NCBI RefSeq assembly: GCF_004114615.1
Contig: NZ_CP035300.1
Coordinates: forward strand, 1-64,000
Source: Dyella sp. M7H15-1
GTDB lineage: Bacteria; Pseudomonadota; Gammaproteobacteria; Xanthomonadales; Rhodanobacteraceae
Reading direction: 5' to 3'
DNA: 64,000 bases
Shown: positions 31,532 to 39,735 of the stretch, piece after piece
Position numbering within the stretch: the first letter of the stretch is position 1
Layout of the letters: each line of letters starts with the position of its first letter
Translations under genes and position numbers: made by a program
Notes under the pieces: generated by a model
Databases searched by the model: none
Told to the model about the DNA's origin: nothing
The model's input: only the letters and a program-made list of their open reading frames with translations

Positions 31532-33710
31532 GTTCGAAGCCTGGAAAATTGGGATACGTGTCAGCCTCGTAGACTACGCCAGTATCGGTCTTCGTGCCAT
31601 GTCGGTGGCCTTCATCCGAACGGCGGGGGATGCAAAGAAGCTTGAGCAGCGGCTCGAAAGGATCAAAGGGCATTTCGTGGGTGGTGGCCTGGCGATAGGG
31701 GCTGGCGTTGGGATGATCACCGCCCTTGAGCCGGCAATGAAGGCGTCCCAGTCATGGTTGGAAACCACTGCCAAGCTGCGTCAGATGGGACTCGGGGATG
31801 TCCAGATTGCAGACGCACAGAAGTTCGTCAAGGCGTCAAACATCATCGCAACGTCGATGCAAGACCGCTACAGCGCATTCGCCGACTTGCAGGGTGCTTT
31901 TCGCGAATCTGGTATGCCGGGCATGAAGGCTATGGACGCCGCCAAGACGCTGATGCCATCGTTCACGAAGTACGACGTAGCCACCGGCATGTTGAGCGGC
32001 GAAAAGCAGCAACTTGCCGAATCGATGCGGCAGCAAATGAGCAAGGTCGTGGAATTGCGTGGCGGTCTCACTAGTTCGTTGCGTGCAAAGGAGATTGTGG
32101 ACGCCGTATTCAAGGCGGTTCAAAGCAGCGGCGGGATGGTTTCTGCGCGCGACCTGCGCCAATTCCAGACGCAAGGTGGAACGGCGGTAACGCAGTTCTC
32201 GGACAGGGTCGTCATGGGACAGCTTGAGCCGATCATGGGTGAGTTTGGTGGTAGTTCAACGGGCACTGCTTTCCAGACGGCCTTTAATCGAACGCATGGC
32301 ATTCTCAGTCTTGTGCCGAGCTTATTGGCGAATGAGGCAGTCAAACTCGGCGTGTGGGATAAACAGAAGCTCATTCCCGGAAATCGTGGTGGATTTCGTG
32401 TGAACGGCGATCCTTTGGATAAGGGGCTTGCTGATCTGGAGGCAAAAGATCCCACGCAGTTCGCCGAAAAATTGATGTCGATCTATCAGGCGCATGGTGT
32501 CAAGGATTGGACATCTATCGCTCGTGAAAACGAAATTTTGCTTGGCCGCACCGGTGGTAGGGTTTACACAAAAATGATGCAGCAGCTCCCGGTCATGATG
32601 AGGGCATCTGTTGCATACGATAAGTCGCTTTCGCCCGATCAGATACTCAAGACGCCGGAGGCCGCCAATCTGTTGGCGGTCACGAAACTCAAAAAGGCGT
32701 GGGAAGATTTCAATACAACTCTCGGCAACAGTTCGAACATCATGAACACTGTTGCATCGCGCTTGGGCAAGCTTACTGGTGTGCTGAAGTGGCTCAACAC
32801 GGAAGCTGGTAAGCATCCGAAGATGGCTTCTTTCGCCGTGAATACATGGCTTGGCTTGACCGCCGGGGCAATGCTCGGCGGTGCCATGCGCATCTTGTGG
32901 GGTGGCCTTAAGTCGTTCCAGCTCATGGGTGACGCCGCAAAAGGCCTTGTCCGATGGACGAAGCTCTGGGCGATGGGTCGGCAGTTGAAGAACGGAGGGC
33001 GCACGATTGGCTTCTTCGAGAGCAAGTTCTGGAAGATTGTGGATGCGGTGAAGATCGCAGGTGGCGCTGTTTGGCGCTTAGGTGGCCGCCTGATCAATTT
33101 GGCGCGGCGCATCCCAATGGGATGGATGGGTCGACTTGGTCGTGGCTTCGTCTCTTTGGCGGGCCGTGCCGCTGGGCTTCTGTGCACACTACCCGGTGTC
33201 ATTTCCGGTCTGGGAAGCCTCATTACGAAGCTCCCAGGTATGGCTGTCGGATTGCAGGCTGTCGCTGTGGCAGGCGCCGCCATTCTCGGCTGGGAAGTCG
33301 GCAAGCTGATCAACAAACACCTGATCGAAGGGACAACTGCTGGAAGAAAGTTCGGTGATTGGATCGGCAGTGCTGAGGCGCACGTCATGGCCTTCTTCGG
33401 TAGTAGCGTGGCACAAGAGGCGATCGATCGAGACGCGAAGGCCAAGCAGAGTATGCGGGAGACCGATCAGAAGTTGTACGAAATACAAGCTGCGCGAAAT
33501 CTGAACCAGTGGCGCGCTCATTTGGCGGATTATTTCCAATCCCAGTCAAGCCAAACGGTCCAGGTGAATTCTAAGGTCTATCTCAACGAACGCGAGGTCG
33601 GTCGCGCTGTAACTCAGCACCAAACGCGCGAGGCGTCCCGACCGCAGACGGGTATGTCGTCGTTCGACAGCTCGATGATGCCGGGGCCGATCGGGTACGT
33701 CGGGGGATAG
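31530..33710 (+). CDS. Tail tape measure protein
   Basis: 726 residues. A Mu-like N-terminus (YASIGLRAMSVAFIRTAGDA) is followed by helical, coiled regions and hydrophobic segments around residues 430-600 (GLTAGAMLGGAMRILWGGLK; GLLCTLPGVISGLGSLITKL). Its length sets the tail length, which by the usual rule of about 1.5 angstrom per residue is roughly 110 nm. The start at 31530 has a weak ribosome site. Confidence 0.85.
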   Translation: MFEAWKIGIRVSLVDYASIGLRAMSVAFIRTAGDAKKLEQRLERIKGHFVGGGLAIGAGVGMITALEPAMKASQSWLETTAKLRQMGLGDVQIADAQKFVKASNIIATSMQDRYSAFADLQGAFRESGMPGMKAMDAAKTLMPSFTKYDVATGMLSGEKQQLAESMRQQMSKVVELRGGLTSSLRAKEIVDAVFKAVQSSGGMVSARDLRQFQTQGGTAVTQFSDRVVMGQLEPIMGEFGGSSTGTAFQTAFNRTHGILSLVPSLLANEAVKLGVWDKQKLIPGNRGGFRVNGDPLDKGLADLEAKDPTQFAEKLMSIYQAHGVKDWTSIARENEILLGRTGGRVYTKMMQQLPVMMRASVAYDKSLSPDQILKTPEAANLLAVTKLKKAWEDFNTTLGNSSNIMNTVASRLGKLTGVLKWLNTEAGKHPKMASFAVNTWLGLTAGAMLGGAMRILWGGLKSFQLMGDAAKGLVRWTKLWAMGRQLKNGGRTIGFFESKFWKIVDAVKIAGGAVWRLGGRLINLARRIPMGWMGRLGRGFVSLAGRAAGLLCTLPGVISGLGSLITKLPGMAVGLQAVAVAGAAILGWEVGKLINKHLIEGTTAGRKFGDWIGSAEAHVMAFFGSSVAQEAIDRDAKAKQSMRETDQKLYEIQAARNLNQWRAHLADYFQSQSSQTVQVNSKVYLNEREVGRAVTQHQTREASRPQTGMSSFDSSMMPGPIGYVGG

Positions 33711-33924
33711 GGAGCAGCAAGTGCTCTCGCCACACCATGTTCAAATGGGTGTGCGCGGCTCAATGCCGTAAAAAACAACCTGTAGGGTGGTTTCGTTGCC
33801 ACCAAAAAAGCGAAGCCCCGGCAGATAGAAATTCGCTACTTCTTCTCTCTGATGGACTTTCACCATTTACCTTTTGCCAGCTTGGCTGGCGCACTGGGTG
33901 GCCCCGAAATTTGCCCCGAAATTC
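33711..33924. other. Gap after tape measure gene
   Basis: No gene seen. Contains a GGTGG/CCACC hairpin (33786-33804) followed by A rather than T residues. Confidence 0.4.
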
Positions 33925-34631
33925 TTACAAAGCCCGCCCAAAGGAATGCAGCACCGTCTCCTTGATAGGGCCGGTGCCGCCGGGTTGTAGTGTCACCCTG
34001 AACACCGTTCCCATGCCATAGGCCCCGCAGCTGGAAGTCGTGCCATAGAAATTGCTGTTCGCCCCCTCGATCAAGCCGGCCTGCGGATGAACGCCGTCGA
34101 AGCTGCCCGAATTGCCAAAGTAATACATCCCCGTCATCATGAAGGTGCCGTCGAGCTTTAGTCTCAACTTGAACACCGTTCCGAGGTTCTCCCCCCCCCC
34201 CCCCGCCGCTGTAAGTCGTGCCATAGAACGCGCCGTCTTTCCCTTGGATCAGCCCGGCCTGCGGATTCGAGGCATAGGGGGGCTGTCGAGAAGGTATACA
34301 CGCACGTTTCCTTGAAGGTGCCGTCGAATTGTGGCGCCAACTTGAACACCGCCCCTCTTAAGAGGAAGCCGGCGGCGCTGGAAGTCTTGCCATAGAAATT
34401 GCCGTCTTTCCCCAGGATCAGGCCGGCCTGCGGGTTGATACCGTCATTTGCTTTGCCACTCAGACCGGCGGCATGATTCTCGACACCGACTTGAGGGGAA
34501 ATCTGAAAAGTGGAAAGGGCATGAGCCGAGTTACTGTTCGACATGGCCGCTTCACCCGCGTGGCACACGATGAAAGGCGAAACGAATCCGACAATAACGC
34601 TCAACCTGAATGCTTGATAGAGCTTTGACAT
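33925..34631 (-). pseudogene. TIGR03803-type repeat protein, frameshifted
   Basis: Secreted repeat protein in three reading frames. From the ATG at 34629-34631 a signal peptide (KLYQAFRLSVIVGFVSPFIV) leads to beta-propeller-like repeats of the type GLILGKDGNFYGKTSSA, AVFKLAPQFDGTFKE, then GLIQGKDGAFYGTTYSGG, GTVFKLRLKLDGTF and GLIEGANSNFYGTTSS. The frame breaks at a run of six C (near 34277-34282) and at a run of fourteen C on the plus strand (34191-34204). One base fewer in each would restore a single ORF of about 235 residues. Not a phage structural gene; inserted between tail genes. Confidence 0.7.
34191..34204. repeat. 14-base C homopolymer inside coding frame
   Basis: A run of fourteen C (G on the coding strand) within the repeat-protein gene; a length change by one base would change the reading frame. 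Confidence 0.9.
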
Positions 34632-34633
34632 AT

Positions 34634-34675
34634 GAATATCCAATTTGGAATATCCAATTTGGAATATCCAATTTG
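34634..34675. repeat. Three perfect 14-bp tandem repeats
   Basis: The unit GAATATCCAATTTG occurs three times without change, beginning three bases before the start codon of the repeat-protein gene. It occupies the leader/promoter space of that gene. Confidence 0.95.
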
Positions 34676-34797
34676 TGGTACGACTAGTGGCTAAGGGCTG
34701 GGCTGTTACGTTGAGACCAATGCTTTTATTATATCCACTACCATAAAGTTTGCTCCACTGTCAAGGATGTTTTTAGTCACGGAATCAGGGAAAACAC

Positions 34798-34923
34798 ATG
34801 CAATTTCACACGCGGGTGAACTCCATTATCAATGCATGCTTCGTGCTGCCATTCGCAGCTCTGTTCTTGCTTCTTGCGGCGCCGATATTGCGAACGGCCT
34901 TTGAAATCCTCATGGGCAAGTGA
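34798..34923 (+). CDS. 41-residue membrane protein
   Basis: MQFHTRVNSIINACFVLPFA and a hydrophobic stretch (LPFAALFLLLAAPIL) with one predicted membrane helix, ending MGK three bases before the next gene. A possible small phage gene; the region upstream contains the 13-mer TCACGGAATCAGG (34777-34789) that recurs near 44-47 kb. Confidence 0.5.
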   Translation: MQFHTRVNSIINACFVLPFAALFLLLAAPILRTAFEILMGK

Positions 34924-34926
34924 TCC

Positions 34927-35886
34927 ATGTCCCAAGTCACCCTTTCCCTTGGCGACATGACGTTCGGGGCGTTCGAAGTCCCCGAGTCCATACCGTGGGG
35001 CGGCGAGCAGGCATTGACCGTGCACGAGCTGGTCGGCGGCACGCGTGTCATCGATGCTATGGGGCGCAAGGATGCGCCTATCGAATGGTCCGGCATTTTC
35101 ATGGGATCGACGGCCGTCGATCGCGCGCAGTACCTCAACACACAGCGCATTATCGGCCAGCCGTTGACGCTGACCTGGTCCAGCTTCAACTTCCTGGTGG
35201 TGATCCGCCGCTTCATGGCGAATTACGAGTTCGAGTATCGAATGCCCTACCAGATCACGCTGGAGGTCGTGCAGGACAACGCCACGCCGACAGTTGCCGG
35301 CGATGTGCCTGACATCGATGCGCAGCTCACGCAGGATATGAATACGGCCAACAGTCTCGGCAGCCAGATCGGTGACGGGCCGCTGTCTGGACTGCTGGGC
35401 ACGCTGGGTTCGGCAATCGGCGCCGTTTCGAGCTTTGCCAATGTGGCACAGTCCGTTATCAGCAGCGTTTTGCAGCCGATTCAGGCAGTGCAGGGCCGTG
35501 TGCAGACGCTGATCGCTGCCGCCGATAACACGATGCTCAATGTAACAACCCTGGGCGGCGTTCTCCCGGCGAATACGGTCTCCCAGACGGTCGGACGGAT
35601 GAGTGCGCAACTCAATGCCTACCAGCAACAACCCCTGCTGCTCAATCTCCGCAACGTGATGGGGCGCATGACGATAAACCTGGGATCGGGAGCGGGCGCG
35701 ACGAGGTCGATGACGGTCGCCGGCGGCAACCTGATGCGGATCGCGTCGCAGACGTACAACGACCCCATGGCCTGGACGGGTATCGCCAAGGCCAATGGCC
35801 TGAACGACCCGCTGATAAGCGGCGTGCAGACGCTCCAGATTCCGAATCAACCGGACAACGCCGGCGGCGTGCTGAGCACTTCCTGA
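34927..35886 (+). CDS. LysM-containing baseplate protein
   Basis: 319 residues. The N-terminal part (SLGDMTFGAFEVPESIPWGG, V-D-A-M-G-R) is like the tail/baseplate proteins that precede hub genes. The C-terminal 50 residues form a LysM-like domain (NLMRIASQTYNDPMAWTGIA, LQIPN) that can bind the cell wall. It probably joins tail tube to hub, as T4 gp53-like proteins do. Confidence 0.75.
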   Translation: MSQVTLSLGDMTFGAFEVPESIPWGGEQALTVHELVGGTRVIDAMGRKDAPIEWSGIFMGSTAVDRAQYLNTQRIIGQPLTLTWSSFNFLVVIRRFMANYEFEYRMPYQITLEVVQDNATPTVAGDVPDIDAQLTQDMNTANSLGSQIGDGPLSGLLGTLGSAIGAVSSFANVAQSVISSVLQPIQAVQGRVQTLIAAADNTMLNVTTLGGVLPANTVSQTVGRMSAQLNAYQQQPLLLNLRNVMGRMTINLGSGAGATRSMTVAGGNLMRIASQTYNDPMAWTGIAKANGLNDPLISGVQTLQIPNQPDNAGGVLSTS

Positions 35887-35889
35887 CCC

Positions 35890-37011
35890 ATGAGCAACCA
35901 TCCATCGCTTGCGAACGGCACTGTGCGAGCGCCGCGGGGAATCGTGCGTGTGAATGGCCAGCAGATTGCTGGCTGGGCGGAGTGGGAGGTCGAAAGCCAC
36001 ACCTACCGAGAGTCGTCGACGTTCCGCGTGCTGCTGGTGCTGTCCGCCCTCGCGGCCCCGAACGATGAAGCTTGGTTCTGCTCGCAGACCACCATGACGG
36101 TGGAGGTGTATGGCGGCTTCCCGACCGATCCCAGCCATTACGGCGTATCCGATCTTGATCGGGTGCTGGTGGGGAATGTGGATGACATGCATTACGACCC
36201 AGTGCAGCGCACGCTGGAGCTGACGGGCCGCGATCTCACCTCACTGCTGATCGATGCGAAGACGACAGAGACGTTCTGCAACCAGACGGCGAGCCAGATC
36301 GCGACTACGCTGGCGCAGCGACATGGGCTGACGCCGGTAGTGACGGTGACGTCGGACATGGCCGGCCGCTATTACCAGATCGACCACATCCAGCTCACCG
36401 ATGCGCACACTGAATGGGACTTGCTCACGTGGCTGGCCGCGCAAGTGGGGTATGTCGTCTATGTGAAGGCGCATGAACTGCACTTCGAGCCAGCACCGAA
36501 TCCGTCAACGGCTCCCGTGTATCCGATCATGTGGACGCCGGCCGACACCACGCAGACGTTCCAGGCAACGGTCGAACAGCTCAGCTTCTCGCGCACGCTG
36601 ACGGTCGGCAAGACCATGACGGTCACGGTGCGTAGCTGGAACCCAAAACAGCGGCACGGATTCAGCCAGACGTACCCGACCGGCCGGACCAAAGGCATTC
36701 GGCCAGGCACGGCTACCGCGCCGGCACAGCAGTACTTCCTGACCATTCCCAACCTCATGCCTGATCAGGCCGTGAAGCGGGCACAGGCCAAGTACAACGA
36801 GCTGATCCGGCAAGAGATGCGGATGTCGGTGGTCATGCCCGGCTACAGCGCGCTCACGATTGCCCACGTCATCCAGGTGACCGGCACCGGCACCGTGTTC
36901 GACCAGAATTACTTTCCGGAAAGCATCGTGCGTCGCATGGGTATCGACGAGAGCTATTTCATGAGCGTCAGCGCGCGAAATCACTCGAACGATGTGCAGG
37001 TGGCGGAATGA
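35890..37011 (+). CDS. Baseplate hub protein (gpD/gp27-like)
   Basis: 373 residues. Pattern RTLELTGRDLTSLLIDAKTT, TASQIATTLAQRHGLTPVV and EWDLLTWLAAQVGYVVYVKA is typical of phage late control D/hub proteins. It forms the hub to which the spike attaches. The stop overlaps the spike start by four bases (ATGA). Confidence 0.8.
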   Translation: MSNHPSLANGTVRAPRGIVRVNGQQIAGWAEWEVESHTYRESSTFRVLLVLSALAAPNDEAWFCSQTTMTVEVYGGFPTDPSHYGVSDLDRVLVGNVDDMHYDPVQRTLELTGRDLTSLLIDAKTTETFCNQTASQIATTLAQRHGLTPVVTVTSDMAGRYYQIDHIQLTDAHTEWDLLTWLAAQVGYVVYVKAHELHFEPAPNPSTAPVYPIMWTPADTTQTFQATVEQLSFSRTLTVGKTMTVTVRSWNPKQRHGFSQTYPTGRTKGIRPGTATAPAQQYFLTIPNLMPDQAVKRAQAKYNELIRQEMRMSVVMPGYSALTIAHVIQVTGTGTVFDQNYFPESIVRRMGIDESYFMSVSARNHSNDVQVAE

Positions 37012-37613
37012 GGGGCATGCTCAATGTCATGCGCGGCCAGGCCGGTGCCGCGATGCAGAGACTTCGGTACGCCAAACGCGGCGTCGTTTCTGCCTATGAC
37101 CCGAACACCTATCTGGTGAAGGTGCAATTCCCGTTCGACGATGGCGCACAGCCGGAAACTGGGTGGATTCCACTAGGCGCGCTTGCAGTCGGCAAGCAGT
37201 TCGGTATTTACGCGCCGCCATCGATCAATGATCAGGTGTTGGTGGTCTTCCAGGACGGTGCTCTTGAAGCAGGGATCGCTATCCAATGCATCTTCGATGA
37301 CATTTCGCCGCCGCTGCCGGTGCCATCCGGCGAGATGTGGGCGGTGCATGCCAAGGGGCAGGTGTTCAAGCTTACCAACGACGGCCGGGCCACCTTCATG
37401 GACGGGCATGGCGCCTCTGTCGTGTTGAATGGTGACGGCACGATGACGTCGGCCGGCACCTGGACGCATCAGGGCAAGCTGACGGTGCAGAAGGACTTCA
37501 CCGTGCAGGGTAATACGGCCGTGGCGGCGATCAAATCGAACAGCCACGACATCGGCAGCACGCACCAGCACATCAATAGCGGTGGCAGCGGCCTCGGCGG
37601 CGTGCCGCAATAA
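37008..37613 (+). CDS. Baseplate spike (gpV/gp45-like)
   Basis: 201 residues. An OB-like N-terminal domain (RGVVSAYDPNTYLVKVQFPF) is followed by a beta-helix with repeated strands and a tip ending SNSHDIGSTHQHINSGGS, where the H-x-H pair is the likely iron site of membrane-piercing spikes. Starts within the hub stop codon. Confidence 0.85.
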   Translation: MRGMLNVMRGQAGAAMQRLRYAKRGVVSAYDPNTYLVKVQFPFDDGAQPETGWIPLGALAVGKQFGIYAPPSINDQVLVVFQDGALEAGIAIQCIFDDISPPLPVPSGEMWAVHAKGQVFKLTNDGRATFMDGHGASVVLNGDGTMTSAGTWTHQGKLTVQKDFTVQGNTAVAAIKSNSHDIGSTHQHINSGGSGLGGVPQ

Positions 37614-37616
37614 GGA

Positions 37617-38036
37617 ATGTTTGTGGATCGGACCTTGTATGACCTCTCCCACTACTGGAGCGGGGATTGCAGCGCCGCGGCGAATGGCGATCTGCTGACC
37701 GCAAGCGATACGGAGCGTGCCAAGCAACGGATCCTGCGCCGACTGCTGACGAATCCAGCGCAGAAAGATGCCGCCGGCAACGTGACCGTGCATGGCGACT
37801 ACATTTTCCATCCTGATTACGGTGCCGGACTTCCGCGCCTGGTCGGCTCGTTGGCCAGCCCGGCGGAAATACGCGCCCTGATTCGTGGCCAGATGCTGCT
37901 CGAAGCCAGCGTGGCACGTAACCCAGCACCGAATATCACGGTGACTTCGATCAGCGATGGCATCAGCGTGCAGATCAACTACACGGATGCGTCGAGCGGC
38001 ACGCCCATCGTGCTGGCGTTCAACGTGAGCAAGTAG
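37617..38036 (+). CDS. Baseplate protein W (gp25-like)
   Basis: 139 residues with the gp25/GpW signature GDYIFHPDYGAGLPRLVG, followed by a helix (LASPAEIRALIRGQMLLEAS) and strands. It starts the wedge part of the baseplate. Spacing to the spike gene is three bases. Confidence 0.85.
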   Translation: MFVDRTLYDLSHYWSGDCSAAANGDLLTASDTERAKQRILRRLLTNPAQKDAAGNVTVHGDYIFHPDYGAGLPRLVGSLASPAEIRALIRGQMLLEASVARNPAPNITVTSISDGISVQINYTDASSGTPIVLAFNVSK

Positions 38037-38062
38037 CGCTCGATCCTCATCACCCCATGCAA

Positions 38063-38097
38063 AGGCCCCGGGCGCGCAAGCGACCGGGGCTTTTCCG
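38063..38097 (+). terminator. Terminator-like hairpin before baseplate J
   Basis: GCCCCGG ... CCGGGGC stem, loop GCGCGCAAGCGA, then TTTT. Confidence 0.6.
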
Positions 38098-38112
38098 TTT
38101 CCGGCTTCGGAC

Positions 38113-39246
38113 ATGCCTCCTATCACATCCAAGAGCTTCACCCAGATCGTCAGCGATATCGCGACAGGGATACAGGGCAGGGTGCGCGCGCTGCTGGACT
38201 TCTCCGAAGGCTCGGCACTGCTCGCCGTATCCGAAGCCATTTCGGCAGTAGTGATCTGGCTGCAATCGCTGATCCTGGTGCTGCTCAACACGACGCGCGC
38301 GGCGCTATGTACTGGCTTCGACCTGGACAGTTGGATGGCCGACTATGGCCTGACACGCATCCAGGCGACACCGGCGACGGGGCAGGTCACCTTCGCGCGC
38401 TTTACGCCGACCATGCAGGCGACTATTGCGGTGGGCACGCAGGTCCAAACCGGCGACGGCACACAGTCGTTCACGGTGATCGCCGATGCGACGCAAGCGG
38501 CATTCAATGCGGCGCTGAATGCCTACATCATCCCCGCGGGAACCCGCAGCATCTCCGCGACGGTGATGGCGGTGACGGCCGGCACCGGTGGCAATGTATC
38601 GGCCGGTTCGATCAGCCAGGTCGGCCAAGCATTGCCCTACGTCGACACGGTGACGAATCCGTCGCCATTCGCGAACGGCGAAAACGCGGAAACCGATGCT
38701 GCTTTCCGTACCCGCTTCATTTCCTACTTGGGCAGCCTTTCCCGGGCGACGAAAACCGCCATAGGCAACGCGTTGTTGTCGATGCAGACCGGTGTCAGCT
38801 ACACGCTGGTCGAGAACCAGGCGTACAACGGCATCGCGCAGCTCGGTTTCTTCTATGTCGTTGTGGATGATGGCTCCGGCCACCCGAGTTCCACGTTCCT
38901 CTCGACGGCTTACAACGCGATCGACGCGGTGAGACCCTTCACCGTGTCGTTCGCCGTCTTCGCGCCTGTCACGATGACGGCCAACGTGGTCATGTATGTC
39001 ACGGTGGCCTCCGGCTATGACCCCGTAGCGACGAAAGCGGCAGTGCAAGCGGCGACGCAGACCTATCTCGCGTCCCTGACGCTTGGCCAGACGTGTGCGT
39101 ACACCAGACTCGCCCAGGTGGCCTATGACGCATCGCCAGGGGTCACCAATATCACCGGCCTCACGCTCAATGGCGGGACCGCTGATCTTGTCGTGACGAA
39201 TCAGCACCGACTTCTTCGGGCTGTCGCTGCCAAGGCAAACCGGTGA
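38113..39246 (+). CDS. Baseplate J-like protein
   Basis: 377 residues. Pattern typical of baseplate J (gp47): FTQIVSDIATGIQGRVRALL; an early FDLDSWMADYGLTRIQATPA; the core NPSPFANGENAETDAAFRTR; and C-terminal TCAYTRLAQVAYDASPGVTN. The last 17 residues (TNQHRLLRAVAAKANR) look out of register with the family, because the next gene's coding sequence begins there in another frame. Confidence 0.85.
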   Translation: MPPITSKSFTQIVSDIATGIQGRVRALLDFSEGSALLAVSEAISAVVIWLQSLILVLLNTTRAALCTGFDLDSWMADYGLTRIQATPATGQVTFARFTPTMQATIAVGTQVQTGDGTQSFTVIADATQAAFNAALNAYIIPAGTRSISATVMAVTAGTGGNVSAGSISQVGQALPYVDTVTNPSPFANGENAETDAAFRTRFISYLGSLSRATKTAIGNALLSMQTGVSYTLVENQAYNGIAQLGFFYVVVDDGSGHPSSTFLSTAYNAIDAVRPFTVSFAVFAPVTMTANVVMYVTVASGYDPVATKAAVQAATQTYLASLTLGQTCAYTRLAQVAYDASPGVTNITGLTLNGGTADLVVTNQHRLLRAVAAKANR

Positions 39247-39664
39247 AACGGACGATTCGTTCCAAACGCGGATTCTGGCAAACCTGTTCCGCGAAAAAGC
39301 GACGCGGCACGCGATTGTGCTGGTGCTGACCCAACTCACCGACCGAGCGCCGGTGATCATCGAACCGACTCGGCCAGCAGACTGCGGCGGCTATGGCGCG
39401 CCGAACGGCGGCTACGGCGTGGCAGGCGCCTACGGTTCGCTGTTGCTGCCCTACCAGGCCTTCGTCATCGCGTTTCGGCCTTTCAGTGCGCAGGGCGTCG
39501 CCGGCATGGCCGGCTATGACAGTCCAGCAGGTGGCTACGGCGTTGCTGGCGGCTACAGCTCGCTATCCCTGATCACGGCCGGTGTCAGCGATGCGGCCAT
39601 CTTTGCTGCGGTCGACGCGGTGAAGCCGGCCGGCACGATCGTCTGGGTCCGCATCGCAAGCTGA
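39200..39664 (+). CDS. Baseplate/tail protein without standard start
   Basis: The frame from 39197 reads coherently: ISTDFFGLSLPRQTGETDDS, FQTRILANLFREKATRH, then GGYGAPNGGYGVAGAYGS and a repeated GGYGVAGGYSS. This resembles small baseplate-region proteins after J. There is no ATG, GTG or TTG between the in-frame stop at 39194 and a GTG at 39317. The family-like start would be an ATC at 39200, or the frame is entered by a +1 shift from baseplate J. The gene body is convincing, the start is not. Confidence 0.6.
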   Translation: MSTDFFGLSLPRQTGETDDSFQTRILANLFREKATRHAIVLVLTQLTDRAPVIIEPTRPADCGGYGAPNGGYGVAGAYGSLLLPYQAFVIAFRPFSAQGVAGMAGYDSPAGGYGVAGGYSSLSLITAGVSDAAIFAAVDAVKPAGTIVWVRIAS

Positions 39665-39695
39665 TTCGCTCAACCGACAACTCGAAAACCACCTC

Positions 39696-39719
39696 AGCCC
39701 CCACTGCACGGGCTTTTTT
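39696..39719 (+). terminator. Terminator-like hairpin before tail fibre
   Basis: AGCCC ... GGGCT around an 8- to 10-base loop, followed by TTTTT. Confidence 0.6.
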
Positions 39720-39735
39720 ATTGCCTGGAGAACCC

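Noticed and set aside
33786-33804. Hairpin GGTGG/CCACC as terminator of tape measure transcript
   Set aside because: It is followed by A residues, not T, on the strand in question.
34777-36192. 471-codon minus-strand frame
   Set aside because: Shadow of the LysM baseplate gene and part of the hub gene; no ribosome site and no domain.
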